Below are positions 48,498-57,498 of a stretch of DNA of 64,000 nt, piece by piece; the first letter of the stretch is position 1, and each line of letters begins with the position of its first letter. The stretch covers positions 2,429,832 through 2,493,831 of the forward strand of contig NZ_LR733304.1 in NCBI RefSeq assembly GCF_902506105.1, written 5' to 3'. Position numbers and translations under genes: made by a program. The stretch comes from Aeromicrobium sp. 9AM. Lineage in GTDB: Bacteria > Actinomycetota > Actinomycetes > Propionibacteriales > Nocardioidaceae. The notes beneath the pieces are model-generated. The model was not told the DNA's origin, made no database searches, and saw nothing but the letters and a program-made list of their open reading frames with translations.

Positions 48498-49430
48498 ATG
48501 CGCGCACGTGCTGCAGGCCTGGCGCTGGGGTTCGCGGCCGACCGCCTGTTGGGCGATCCGGCCCGGTTCCACCCCGTCGCCGGCTTCGGGCTCATGGCGC
48601 GCGATGTCGAGCGTCAGGTCTATCGCGACGACCGCACGATGGGTCTCGCGTACACGTCGGTGCTGGTCAGCGGGGTCGGCGCCGCCGGGCTGCTGGCCGA
48701 ACGGATGACGGCTCGACGACCCCTCATGCGTACGCTTCTCGTCGCCACCACGACGTGGGCGGCGCTCGGCGGCCGATCACTCTCGCGGGAGGCCTCGTAC
48801 GTTCGAGCGTGGCTCGACGCCGACAATCTCCCTGCTGCTCGCGAGCAGCTGACGCACCTCGTCGGCCGCGACCCGTCGGAGCTCGACGAGCAGGAGATCG
48901 CGCGGGCCGTCGTCGAGTCCGTCGCCGAGAACACCTCGGATGCCGTCGTCGCTCCCCTCCTGGCCGGCGCGTTCGGCGGTGTCGCCGGCGTCGCGGCATA
49001 CCGGGCGGCCAACACCCTCGACGCGATGGTTGGTCACCGCAGCGCCCGTTACCGCAACTTCGGCTGGGCCTCCGCGCGGCTCGACGACGTGCTCAACCTC
49101 GTGCCGGCGCGACTGTCGGCCCTGCTCGCGGCCGCCCTCGCTCCGATCGTCGGCGGCGATGGCGCCACCGCCCTCCGCACGTGGACGCGCGACGCCCATC
49201 GACACCCCAGCCCCAACGCCGGCCCGGTCGAGGCGGCCTTCGCCGGTGCGCTCGGCGTGCAGCTCGGGGGCACGAACGTCTATGGCGAACGCGTCGAGCA
49301 CCGGCCGACCCTCGGCAACGGCCCCGGCGCGCTGCCGCGTGACATCGACCGGTCCGTGCGCCTCGCGGATGCCGTCGGCCTCGGCGCCCTCGCGGTCAGC
49401 GTCGTCGTGGCCCTGGGGCGGCGACGATGA
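48498..49430 (+). CDS. cobD: Adenosylcobinamide-phosphate synthase CobD/CbiB
   Basis: Membrane enzyme of 310 aa that attaches the (R)-1-aminopropan-2-ol (phosphate) arm to adenosylcobyric acid. Typical: GFAADRLLGDPARFHPVAGFG at the N-terminus (outline), SVAENTSDAVVAPLLAG near 137, ANTLDAMVGHRSARYRNFGW near 172 (outline) and HPSPNAGPVEAAFAGALGV near 235. It follows cobU divergently. The stop overlaps the SDR gene's ATG (ATGA at 49427-49430). Confidence 0.94.
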   Translation: MRARAAGLALGFAADRLLGDPARFHPVAGFGLMARDVERQVYRDDRTMGLAYTSVLVSGVGAAGLLAERMTARRPLMRTLLVATTTWAALGGRSLSREASYVRAWLDADNLPAAREQLTHLVGRDPSELDEQEIARAVVESVAENTSDAVVAPLLAGAFGGVAGVAAYRAANTLDAMVGHRSARYRNFGWASARLDDVLNLVPARLSALLAAALAPIVGGDGATALRTWTRDAHRHPSPNAGPVEAAFAGALGVQLGGTNVYGERVEHRPTLGNGPGALPRDIDRSVRLADAVGLGALAVSVVVALGRRR

Positions 49431-50140
49431 CCACGATCGTCACGGGTGGCACGCGCGGCATCGGCGCCGCGATCACCCGCGCACTCGTCGCGGACGGCCA
49501 CAAGGTCGTCGCCTCGTACGTACGTGACGACGCCAGCGCCGAGGCTCTCGCGGACGAGCTCGAGCCGGTCCACGTCGTACGCGCCGACGTCACGACGGCC
49601 GAGGGACTCGACGCCCTGTTCGCCGCAGCGGAACAACACGGACCGCTGACCGGGCTCGTGAACAACGCGGGGGCGACGCTGCACGTGGGTCCGCTGGCGG
49701 ACACCGAGCCCGAGATCATTCGCTCTGTCATCGACCTGAACCTCACCGCGGCGGTGCTGTGCGCCCGCCGGGCAGTCCAGGTCATGACCGGACGTGGCGG
49801 CACGATCGTCAACATCTCGTCCGGTGCCGCGACGCTGGGCTCACCCGGCGAGTACGTGCACTATGCCGCCGCGAAGGCCGGCGTCGATGCACTGACCGTC
49901 GGGCTCGGCAAGGAGGTGGCCGCCCTCGGTATCCGCGTCGTGGGCGTGGCGCCGGGCACGATCCGCACCGACATCCACGCCGACGCCGGGGACCCGGGAC
50001 GACCCGATCGGGTGGCCCCACGGGTTCCGCTCGGCCGGGCCGGCGAACCCGGCGACATCGCCGGCGCGGTCGCCTGGCTGTTCCGGCCCGAGGCCGCCTA
50101 TGTCACTGCAACGACGATCCGGATCACCGGCGGGATGTGA
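49427..50140 (+). CDS. Short-chain dehydrogenase/reductase coupled to cobD
   Basis: Classical SDR of 237 aa: cofactor motif TGGTRGIG at residues 6-13, NNAG near 80, Ser in NISSGAAT and catalytic Tyr/Lys in [10 protein letters not shown] near 147. The start overlaps the cobD stop and the end overlaps the convergent cobK by 17 bases. Such coupling suggests co-expression with cobD, but no SDR step is known in cobalamin biosynthesis. It could be a FabG-like enzyme of unrelated function. Confidence 0.82.
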   Translation: MTTIVTGGTRGIGAAITRALVADGHKVVASYVRDDASAEALADELEPVHVVRADVTTAEGLDALFAAAEQHGPLTGLVNNAGATLHVGPLADTEPEIIRSVIDLNLTAAVLCARRAVQVMTGRGGTIVNISSGAATLGSPGEYVHYAAAKAGVDALTVGLGKEVAALGIRVVGVAPGTIRTDIHADAGDPGRPDRVAPRVPLGRAGEPGDIAGAVAWLFRPEAAYVTATTIRITGGM

Positions 50141-50858
50141 CCCATGCGGCGGCCGCGGCGGGATCGCCGACCAGCTCGACCTCGGCCGGCACCGCCGAGC
50201 GACGGACGATCACGACCTCGATGCCCCGCTCGTTGGCGACCTGCATCTTGGCCCACGTGTGGGACCCACCGGAGTCCTTCGTCACGAGCACGTCGACGTC
50301 AGCCATGAGCTCGCGTTCGCCCTCCAGCTCGTACGGTCCGCGGCTCAGCTGCAGCGTCCATGGCTCGGGCAGCGTGAAGTCAGGCTGGTCGACGACCCGG
50401 ACCAGCGCCGGCTTGCCTGCCAAGGCGTCGACGAAGCGGCCGAGCGACTGACGGCCCACCGTGAGGAACGGCCGGTCGCCGAGTGTCGCGGTCAGGCCCG
50501 CGGCCTCGTCGTGGTCATCGACCCAGTGCCAGCGATCGGCGCCGGGCGCCTCGGACCAGCCCGGCCGCTCGAGCCTCAGCAGCGGCACGCCGTCGGTGTG
50601 GCAGGCGGCGACGGCATTGGCGCTCATGCCCTCGGCGAACGGATGCGTCGCGTCGACGACCGCCGAGATCCGCATCTCCATCAGGTACGACCGCAGACCG
50701 GACACGCCGCCGAACCCGCCGATCTGCACCGCGCCGACTGGCAGGCGCGGACGGGCGACGCGGCCAGCGAGCGAGGAGACGAAGCGCACCCCGGCGTCTT
50801 GCAGCAGCACCGCGAGCTCGCGCGCCTCGGCCGTACCGCCGAGCACCAGGACCGTCAC
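50124..50858 (-). CDS. cobK: Precorrin-6A reductase CobK
   Basis: NADPH-dependent reductase of 244 aa that reduces the macrocycle of precorrin-6A to precorrin-6B. Family features: [14 protein letters not shown] at residues 3-16, [14 protein letters not shown] near 70 and [14 protein letters not shown] near 190. The GTG at 50858 overlaps the cobQ stop (GTGA). Its 3' end overlaps the convergent SDR gene by 17 bases. Confidence 0.94.
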   Translation of the reverse strand: MTVLVLGGTAEARELAVLLQDAGVRFVSSLAGRVARPRLPVGAVQIGGFGGVSGLRSYLMEMRISAVVDATHPFAEGMSANAVAACHTDGVPLLRLERPGWSEAPGADRWHWVDDHDEAAGLTATLGDRPFLTVGRQSLGRFVDALAGKPALVRVVDQPDFTLPEPWTLQLSRGPYELEGERELMADVDVLVTKDSGGSHTWAKMQVANERGIEVVIVRRSAVPAEVELVGDPAAAAAWVTSRR

Positions 50859-52339
50859 GTCGCCGCTCCCGGGGGCAGGAGAGGCACGTCAGGCGCACCG
50901 CGCTCGGCGATGGTGAGCAGCGCGTCGACGACGAGGTGGCGCTCAACCAGGTCTCCCAGCAGGTCGAGCCGCCGCTCACGGCTCGCGGCGAAGCTCACGT
51001 CCGAGGCTTCGTACGCCCGACCGCTCAGCTGTGCGGCTTGCGCCAGGAACGCCTTGCGGAAGCCGTCAGACTCCAGGCTGCCGTGCCACATCGTGCCGAA
51101 GACGTTCGCCGACCGGGCACCGCCGAGGAACTCCTCGTCGTGCCCCTGCGTGATGCGGCCGTGGTGGATCTCGTAGCCCGTCACCTCGGTGCCCAGCGCC
51201 GAACCGGTCGGCAGCCGCAGGACCTTGTCGCGGCGGAACGTCGTCGTGACGTCGAGCAGGCCGAGTCCCTCGACCGACGCTCCGGCTTCGCCTTCGACCC
51301 CGTCGGGGTCACTGACCCTACGGCCGAGCATCTGGAACCCACCGCAGATGCCCATGACCGGCAGCCCGGCCTTGGCATGTCGCAGGACCGCGTGGTCGAG
51401 GCCGCGCGACCGAAGCCACGCGAGGTCGGAGATCGTGGCGCGGGTGCCGGGCAGCACGATGACATCAGCGCCACTGAGGTCCTGCGGCTTGCCGGCGAAC
51501 ACGACGTCGACGCCCGGCTCGAGACCCAGCGCGTCGACGTCCGTGAAGTTGCTGATGCGGGGCATCCGGACGACCGCGACCCGCACTGCGCCGTCGCGGT
51601 CCGCGGAGCGACGGCCCTCGAGGTCGAGCGCGTCCTCGGAGTCCAGCCACACGTCGGGGCTCCATGGCAGCACGCCGAACACCCGTCGTCCGGTCAACGC
51701 CTCGAGGCGGTCGAGCCCGGGCCGCAGCAGGGTCTCGTCGCCGCGGAACTTGTTGACCACGAACCCGGCGACCAGCCGCTGGTCTGCCGGCTCGAGCAGG
51801 GCCACCGTGCCGTACATCGCGGCGAAGACTCCCCCACGGTCGATGTCACCCACGACGACCGTGGGGATGTCGGCGTGCCGCGCGAGCCCCATGTTGACGT
51901 AGTCGCCGGCCCGCAGGTTGATCTCGGCCGGGCTGCCTGCGCCCTCGCTCACCACGAAGTCGAACCGCGCCGCCAGGTCGTCGTATGCCGCATGGGCCGC
52001 GGCGGCCAAGTGCGTACGGCCGCCGATGAACTCGGCCGACGAGATCTCGCCGGCCGGCTGACCCATCACGACGACGTGGCTCTTGCGATCACCGCCCGGC
52101 TTGAGCAGCACGGGGTTCATGGCGGCCTCGGGCACCACTCCGGCCGCGAGCGCCTGGATCCACTGCGCCCGGCCGATCTCCGCGCCATCGCCGCAGACCA
52201 TTGAGTTGTTGGACATGTTCTGCGCCTTGTAGGGCGCCACCTTGAGCCCCCGTCGAGCGAACGCCCGACACAGCCCGGTCGTGACGATGCTCTTGCCGGC
52301 GTCCGACGTCGTGCCGGCGACCAGCAGCGAGCCGGTCAT
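50855..52339 (-). CDS. cobQ: Cobyric acid synthase CobQ
   Basis: Glutamine-dependent amidotransferase of 494 aa that amidates the remaining four side chains of adenosylcobyrinic acid a,c-diamide. N-terminal ATP-binding [15 protein letters not shown] near residue 9, [11 protein letters not shown] near 43, Cys of the glutaminase in [11 protein letters not shown] near 333 and His in TMWHGSLES near 430. The start at 52339 overlaps the stop of the ABM-domain gene (ATGA), and its own stop overlaps cobK. Longer upstream frame is a shadow. Confidence 0.95.
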   Translation of the reverse strand: MTGSLLVAGTTSDAGKSIVTTGLCRAFARRGLKVAPYKAQNMSNNSMVCGDGAEIGRAQWIQALAAGVVPEAAMNPVLLKPGGDRKSHVVVMGQPAGEISSAEFIGGRTHLAAAAHAAYDDLAARFDFVVSEGAGSPAEINLRAGDYVNMGLARHADIPTVVVGDIDRGGVFAAMYGTVALLEPADQRLVAGFVVNKFRGDETLLRPGLDRLEALTGRRVFGVLPWSPDVWLDSEDALDLEGRRSADRDGAVRVAVVRMPRISNFTDVDALGLEPGVDVVFAGKPQDLSGADVIVLPGTRATISDLAWLRSRGLDHAVLRHAKAGLPVMGICGGFQMLGRRVSDPDGVEGEAGASVEGLGLLDVTTTFRRDKVLRLPTGSALGTEVTGYEIHHGRITQGHDEEFLGGARSANVFGTMWHGSLESDGFRKAFLAQAAQLSGRAYEASDVSFAASRERRLDLLGDLVERHLVVDALLTIAERGAPDVPLLPPGAAT

Positions 52340-52902
52340 CGCGTCCGCGCCGCGTTGAGCCACGGGTGCAGGAGCCGGGTGATCCACGGGAGCGCCAAGT
52401 AGGTCATGACCGGTGTCATCACCGCGGTGATCGCGAACACGCGGACGGGCAGCCACCAGTCGGCCGCGAAGTCCTTCGCGACGTAGTTGGCGGCGAGGCT
52501 CAGGGGGAAGAACACGATGAAGATCGCGCACATCTGCTTCCACCTGGGCGGCGGAGGCGTGACCGTACGCAGGTCCTGCACGTCGACGCTCGACGGCTCG
52601 TCGAACCAGCCCTCGATGCCGGTCCGGTGCTCCCGTGCCGACTCAGCGACGAAGCCCTGGGCCGAGTCGAGCCACCACCGGCGTTGCGCGGAGAGCTCCC
52701 ACGCCTCCAGCGACTCCTGCGACGCGAACCGGTAGAGCATGTGCCACTCACTGGACCCGGGCGACGGCCGCACCCAGCCGGATCCCAGATAGCCGTCGAA
52801 GCGCTCCGCCAGCTCGAACCCGGCACGCAGCCACGCAAGCATCTGGTCCTCCTGCGACGGATCGACCTTCCGCGTGATGGAGACGGTGACGGGTCCGGAC
52901 AT
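52336..52902 (-). CDS. ABM-domain protein with two C-terminal TM helices
   Basis: A 188-aa protein: an N-terminal antibiotic-biosynthesis-monooxygenase-like ferredoxin fold (about 1-100, with MLYRFASQESLEAWELSAQRR in outline, typical of the YgiN/ABM group) followed by two TM segments (about 123-141 and 152-172). Such ABM-TM proteins are common but their function is unknown. It leads the cobQ-cobK operon through an ATGA overlap. A cofactor-free oxygenase or sensor role is conceivable; no cobalamin role is known. Confidence 0.75.
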   Translation of the reverse strand: MSGPVTVSITRKVDPSQEDQMLAWLRAGFELAERFDGYLGSGWVRPSPGSSEWHMLYRFASQESLEAWELSAQRRWWLDSAQGFVAESAREHRTGIEGWFDEPSSVDVQDLRTVTPPPPRWKQMCAIFIVFFPLSLAANYVAKDFAADWWLPVRVFAITAVMTPVMTYLALPWITRLLHPWLNAARTR

Positions 52903-52922
52903 GGCCCCAGCCTAGGGCGTCG

Positions 52923-53522
52923 TCAGAACAAGGCCTGCTGCAGCGAGAGGGGTTGCACCTGCTCGTCGCGGACCAAGATGTCGAAGAAGGACTGGTTGAG
53001 GAAAAGGCGGTCGCGCCCTACCTTCACGTCGCGCAACAAACCAGCTTTGACCATCGCTTCCAACCAGGCGACTGCCGTCGGCCGCGAGACCTGACAGCGG
53101 GCCATCACGTGGGAGATTCGACAGTACGGCTGCTCGAACATCACTGATAGGAAGTCCGCGTTCGCGCCGGACTTCGCCGCGGATCGCGCAGCCTCCTGGA
53201 ACTTTGCTTGAAGATCCCGGATTGATTCGATCTTTCGAATTGTCGAGATCGCTGTCTGTCTTACCCCTTCCAGGATGTAAAGGATCCACGCTTCCCAGGC
53301 GGCATCCTTCGTGATCTCGAGCAGACGCCGGTAGTACTCATTCTTCGTCTCGATGATGTACCGCGACAGGTACAGGAGCGGCTCGTGCAGGAGTCCTGCC
53401 TCCACCAGCATGAGGATGTTGACGATGCGGCCAGTTCTGCCATTGCCATCCTCGAATGGATGAATGGCCTCAAACTGATAGTGCGCAATCGCCATCCGGA
53501 ACATGTAAAGAAACCCACCCAA
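52923..53522 (-). pseudogene. Fic/DOC family protein, N-terminally truncated
   Basis: About 199 codons of a Fic protein (AMP-transferase fold). The active-site loop HPFEDGNGRTGR is intact, with the preceding AIAHYQFEA helix, and a C-terminal winged-helix-like region follows (ISHVMARCQVSRPTAVAWLE). The Fic_N half and the inhibitory-helix region are missing: the frame has a stop at 53547-53549 and no ATG start except after the truncation. Full-length relatives are about 370 aa. The stretch is less GC-rich than the neighbours, which suggests acquisition by transfer followed by decay. The first codon of the open frame is TTG. Confidence 0.75.
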
Positions 53523-53629
53523 AACTTTAAACGTTTGGACCGTACGTCAACAAAGTTCCCATGTGTTCGGGTCGGACCCACCACCAACCCGCGCCGACTC
53601 CATCCCGTGCCCACCAGCGGCGACGCGAG

Positions 53630-53635
53630 TACCTT
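53630..53635 (+). promoter_or_regulatory. -10 hexamer of a leaderless promoter for the acyl-CoA oxidase
   Basis: TACCTT followed by seven bases and the ATG at 53643; no Shine-Dalgarno sequence is visible. No clear -35 was found. Confidence 0.4.
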
Positions 53636-53642
53636 GTGATCC

Positions 53643-55550
53643 ATGGCTCTCAGCGACGACGTCCGGATCGCCCTCGACGGCAAGTGGCGCCACGTCAGGG
53701 AACAGTCCCGCAAGGAGCTGGCCACCTTCGACCTCGCGTACGACCACGACCTGACCCTCGACGAGGCTCGCGCGCGAGTCCTCGAGCAGATGAAGAAGCT
53801 GGTCCCGACGGGCATCCCCGCCGCGGGGTTCCGCGTGGAGAGCGGCGGGACCGGCGATCCCGGCATGGCGGTGACCGGCATCGAGATGCTCGCCCAGTTC
53901 GACCTGTCGCTCATGGTCAAGGCCGGGGTGCAGTGGGGACTGTTCGGCGGCGCGATCGAGAACCTCGGCACCGAGAAGCACCACAAGAAGTACATCCCCG
54001 GACTCATCAACCTCGACATCCTCGGCTGCTTCGCGATGACCGAGACCGGTCACGGCAGCGACGTCCAGAGCCTCGAGACCACCGCGACGTACGACCTGGC
54101 GACGCACGAGTTCGTGATCAACTCGCCGACGCCGTCGTCGCGCAAGGACTACATCGGCGGAGCCGCCGCGCACGCCCAGGTCGCGGCGGTGTTCGCCCAG
54201 CTCATCACCAAGGGCGAGAACCACGGCGTCCACTGCTTCGTCGTGCCGCTGCGCGATGACCACGGCAACGACCTGCCGGGCATCACCACGTCCGACGACA
54301 AGCACAAGGGCGGGCTCGGCGCTGTCGACAACGGCCGCATCGTGTTCGACCACGTACGCGTCCCGCGCGAGAACCTGCTCAACAAGTACGGCCAGGTCGA
54401 CGAGGGCGGTACCTACTCGTCCTCTATCGAGAGCACCAACGCCCGGTTCTTCACGATGCTCGGGACGCTGATCCGCGGCCGGGTCAGCGTCGGCGGCTCG
54501 GCCAGCGCCGCGACCGAGGTCGCGTTGAGCATCGCCGGCCGCTACGCACTCAAGCGCCGCCAGTTCGGGCCCGAGCCGGGCAACGAGATCCTGCTCATGG
54601 ACTACCGCATGCACCAGCGTCGCCTGCTGCCGCTGATCGCCCGTTCGTACGCCTATCGGTTCGCGCAGAACCAGCTCGTCGCCCGCATGGACAAGGTGCA
54701 GAGCGCCGCCGAGCCCCCGCCGCCGCACCAGCAGCGCGAGCTCGAGAGCCGTGCCGCCGGTCTCAAGGCCGCGCAGACCTGGCACGCCACCAAGGCCATC
54801 CAGGAGGCCCGCGAGGCCTGCGGCGGTGCCGGCTACCTCGCCGAGAACCGGCTCACCACGCTCAAGGGCGACACCGACGTCTTCACGACGTTCGAGGGCG
54901 ACAACCACGTGCTGTTCCAGCTCGTCGCCAAGGAGCTGCTCACGTCGTACGCCCAGGAGGTCGGCGGCCTCGACCCCGTCGGCCTCGTACGTTTTGCCGC
55001 CGGCACGGTCGCCGACGTCGTCAAGGAGCGCACCGCCGCATCCCAGCTCATCCAGCGGCTCATCGATGCCCGTCCCGGTCGCACCGACGACGACCACGAC
55101 CTGCTCGATCGCGGCACGCAGCTCAGCCTGTTCGAGGACCGCGAGGAGCACGTCCTCGAGACCGCGGCCAGGCGGCTGCGCCGCGCCAACAGTGGCGACA
55201 AGGCCGAGGCGTTCGCGGTGTTCAACGCCGCACAGGACCACGTCATCCGCGCCGGGCGTGTGCACATCGAGCGCGTCGTGCTGGAGGCGTTCACCGCCGG
55301 CATCGCGCGCTGCGACAGCGAAGAGGCCCAGGACCTGCTGCGCGACGTCTGCTCGCTCTACGCCCTGACCTCGATCGAGGAGGACCTCGCGTGGTTCATG
55401 GGGCACAACCGGCTCGCCGACACACGCGCCAAGACCGTGACCTCACTCGTCAACGAACTGCTCGAGAAGCTGCGCCCCCACACCCTGACCCTGATCGAGG
55501 GATTCGGCGTGCCGGAGGCGACGCTCAACGCCGCGATGCTGGTGGACTGA
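53643..55550 (+). CDS. Acyl-CoA oxidase/dehydrogenase family protein
   Basis: FAD enzyme of 635 aa with the acyl-CoA oxidase (ACOX) layout, which is longer than ordinary acyl-CoA dehydrogenases (~385 aa). Typical segments: FAMTETGHGSDVQSLETTATYD (outline), the central FMLGTLI..GRVSVGGSASAATEVALSIA region and the catalytic Glu in TTFEGDNHVLFQLVAKELL near 420. It would catalyse trans-2-enoyl-CoA formation in beta-oxidation. The start is preceded by a leaderless-type -10. Its 3' end overlaps the small membrane protein gene by 26 bases. Confidence 0.88.
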   Translation: MALSDDVRIALDGKWRHVREQSRKELATFDLAYDHDLTLDEARARVLEQMKKLVPTGIPAAGFRVESGGTGDPGMAVTGIEMLAQFDLSLMVKAGVQWGLFGGAIENLGTEKHHKKYIPGLINLDILGCFAMTETGHGSDVQSLETTATYDLATHEFVINSPTPSSRKDYIGGAAAHAQVAAVFAQLITKGENHGVHCFVVPLRDDHGNDLPGITTSDDKHKGGLGAVDNGRIVFDHVRVPRENLLNKYGQVDEGGTYSSSIESTNARFFTMLGTLIRGRVSVGGSASAATEVALSIAGRYALKRRQFGPEPGNEILLMDYRMHQRRLLPLIARSYAYRFAQNQLVARMDKVQSAAEPPPPHQQRELESRAAGLKAAQTWHATKAIQEAREACGGAGYLAENRLTTLKGDTDVFTTFEGDNHVLFQLVAKELLTSYAQEVGGLDPVGLVRFAAGTVADVVKERTAASQLIQRLIDARPGRTDDDHDLLDRGTQLSLFEDREEHVLETAARRLRRANSGDKAEAFAVFNAAQDHVIRAGRVHIERVVLEAFTAGIARCDSEEAQDLLRDVCSLYALTSIEEDLAWFMGHNRLADTRAKTVTSLVNELLEKLRPHTLTLIEGFGVPEATLNAAMLVD

Positions 55551-55791
55551 ATATCCTTAGCCTCTTGAGCACGACGTAAACGATTGCGGCCACAACGACG
55601 TACGCAACCATCACGCCGGCGAACACCCCAATGCCGTCCAGCAGGACCGTGATGCCGCCGTCGTCTGATGTGTCTTTGGCTGGGTCGTAACCTTCGCTCG
55701 CGTACGTGATGTTCACGGCCGCGAGCCATGCTGGCCACAGACCGACCAGCACTGCAGTCCAGAAGATCGGCTCTCGTCGGCGACTGCTCAT
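55525..55791 (-). CDS. Small two-TM membrane protein
   Basis: An 88-aa protein with two hydrophobic segments (about residues 9-28, FWTAVLVGLWPAWLAAVNI, and 52-74, LDGIGVFAGVMVAYVVVAAI). It has an arginine-rich N-terminus and a basic C-terminus. No family is recognised. It overlaps the acyl-CoA oxidase gene tail to tail by 26 bases, and its coding status rests on its hydrophobic pattern. Confidence 0.55.
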   Translation of the reverse strand: MSSRRREPIFWTAVLVGLWPAWLAAVNITYASEGYDPAKDTSDDGGITVLLDGIGVFAGVMVAYVVVAAIVYVVLKRLRIFSPPASRR

Positions 55792-55910
55792 GCTGGATCG
55801 TATGGCGCCGCCAGACTTCCTGACAGGAATTTGCGAAACCTTGTTCCCACCGGCTTCTCCCGTGGAAGACTGATCGCGAATCCATCACCATCACCCTTCG
55901 GGAGACTCCT

Positions 55911-56714
55911 GTGCGTACATCCACTCTCACCCGCGGAGGTGCGCTGCTGACCGCAGCCACCCTCGCCCTCAGCCTCGGCGCCGGACCGGCCACCGCCGAC
56001 TCCAGCCAGACCGAGAAGGCCGCGACCGTCAAGTCGCCCACCGGCGCCACCTCCGCGCCCAGCTTCTCGTTCGGAGCCTCCGCCCGAACCGGCGGCGTCA
56101 CCGCGCTCGCCAACCCGGGCCAGGCCAACATCATCAGCTTCGACCAGAAGCACGTCGTCCTCTACACGCCGGGAACGTACGTCTACCACGGCAACCCGAA
56201 GATCAACTACGAAGGCTCGGGCCTTTACCGGATCCGGACCCGCCTTTACGTCGGAGGCAAGAACCAAGGGTTCTTCGACATGTCGCCGTACGGGATCCAG
56301 CTGCCGTCGACCGTGCAGTCGGGCCACTCCCGTCTCGGGCCGAGCAACCTCTACTACTCCGGTTCGCCGACGACGAGCGACACGACGAAAAGCAACTACT
56401 TCAACATCCGTCGCTACACCACGTCGACCAACACGTACGGCCTCCTGGTCACGCGCGTCGGCTCGCACATCACGTTCAAGGCGCAGAACTGGAAGATCTT
56501 CAAGCCGTCGACCGGCAAGTACGTCGCCATGAACACCATGAAGTTGCAGTACCGCAAGGATGGCCACTGGGTCACGTGGAAGACCATCTCGCTCAACGAC
56601 AACGGGACGGGTTCGTACTCGACGAAGACGAACACGCATCGTCGTTACCGCCTCGCCTACCCGACGACCGACTCGATCCTCGGCTCGCACACCGAAGCCA
56701 CCGGCTCGATCTGA
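55911..56714 (+). CDS. Secreted protein of unknown function
   Basis: A 267-aa exported protein. The signal peptide is about residues 1-29 (GTG start; MRTSTLTRGGALLTAATLA...ATA). The mature part has a Ser/Thr-rich start followed by a Tyr- and Asn-rich beta-like region with YVYHGNPKINYEGSGLYRIR in outline, possibly an extracellular binding domain. I do not recognise the family. A strong terminator follows at 56726. The upstream 119 bases hold no obvious regulatory motif. Confidence 0.75.
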   Translation: MRTSTLTRGGALLTAATLALSLGAGPATADSSQTEKAATVKSPTGATSAPSFSFGASARTGGVTALANPGQANIISFDQKHVVLYTPGTYVYHGNPKINYEGSGLYRIRTRLYVGGKNQGFFDMSPYGIQLPSTVQSGHSRLGPSNLYYSGSPTTSDTTKSNYFNIRRYTTSTNTYGLLVTRVGSHITFKAQNWKIFKPSTGKYVAMNTMKLQYRKDGHWVTWKTISLNDNGTGSYSTKTNTHRRYRLAYPTTDSILGSHTEATGSI

Positions 56715-56725
56715 TCTGAAACGCG

Positions 56726-56761
56726 AAAGCCCCGTCTCCCAGTGGGAGGCGGGGCTTTTTC
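56726..56761 (+). terminator. Rho-independent terminator after the secreted protein gene
   Basis: AAAGCCCCGTCTCCC, loop AGT, GGGAGGCGGGGC and TTTTT: a 12-bp stem with one G-T pair and a clear T-run. Confidence 0.95.
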
Positions 56762-56856
56762 GTGCGCTTGGTTGCGGGCCTTGCGGGCTTGGTTGCGTTG
56801 CGTCGTCGGCTCACCGGGTTTCGTCATCTGGCGGCTTCGCCGCGATCGCTCAACCT

Positions 56857-56896
56857 GCCTGAGGCGCTCGCTCGCAGAGCTCGCTCGACCTCAGGC
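56857..56896 (-). terminator. Palindrome at the 3' end of the MarR gene
   Basis: GCCTGAGG (56857-56864) and CCTCAGGC (56889-56896) pair perfectly and overlap the MarR stop codon. Possible terminator, although the T-run is missing. The 95 bases before it hold no gene. Confidence 0.35.
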
Positions 56897-57394
56897 AAAA
56901 TCCCCTGCGGCGGATCGCAGGTTCTTCAGCAGGCCGTATGTCGTGTCCTGCTGCTCGGCATCGAGACCCTTGATCGCGAAGTCGATCGACATGATCTCCT
57001 TCGTCGCCTTGGCCAGCACCGACTCGCCCTCAGGTGTCAGCTCGGCGAACGTCCGCCGGCGGTCCTCGATGTCGGCGACCCGCTTCACCAGGCCCTGCGC
57101 CTCGAGCCGGTCCATCGCGTTCGTCACCGACGTGGGGTGCACCATGAGCCGCGCGCCAATCTTGCTCAGCGGCAGGCGACCCGTCGAGCTGAACGACAAC
57201 AGCACCAGGACCTCGTAGCGGGCGAAGGTGATGCCGTACGGCTTGAGCGCCGCGTCGAGCTCGGCGATGATCAGCTGCTGGACCCGCATGATCGAGGTGG
57301 CGAGCCGCATCGAGGTGGCGTCGCCGATGTGCTTCGTCCACAGCTCGGACGCGCGATCTATAGGGTCGAACGGGAGCTTGGGATCGCCGGACAT
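56891..57394 (-). CDS. MarR family transcriptional regulator
   Basis: A 167-aa repressor-type protein with a winged HTH (LPLSKIGARLMVHPTSVTNAMDRLEAQGLVKR in outline, residues about 75-105) and the typical DRR wing (ADIEDRRRTFAELTPEG). Start ATG 57394 is preferred over 57403: a -10-like TACGAT lies seven bases upstream, consistent with a leaderless transcript. It is divergent from icmF, with an imperfect palindrome at 57436-57453, so it probably controls the mutase and senses an acyl-CoA or related metabolite. Confidence 0.85.
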   Translation of the reverse strand: MSGDPKLPFDPIDRASELWTKHIGDATSMRLATSIMRVQQLIIAELDAALKPYGITFARYEVLVLLSFSSTGRLPLSKIGARLMVHPTSVTNAMDRLEAQGLVKRVADIEDRRRTFAELTPEGESVLAKATKEIMSIDFAIKGLDAEQQDTTYGLLKNLRSAAGDFA

Positions 57395-57435
57395 GGGCAC
57401 CATCGTAGGGGTCTTCCGTCACACCGAGTGGAATT

Positions 57436-57453
57436 TAGTTGGATGCCCGACTA
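57436..57453. promoter_or_regulatory. Imperfect MarR-type operator between marR and icmF
   Basis: TAGTTGG-N4-CCGACTA, six of seven arm positions paired. It lies between the divergent marR and icmF starts and is the only visible inverted repeat there. Confidence 0.5.
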
Positions 57454-57498
57454 TTTTAAGACCTAGGAATATCGCCGCACCGCTGAGATCGAGGTTGC

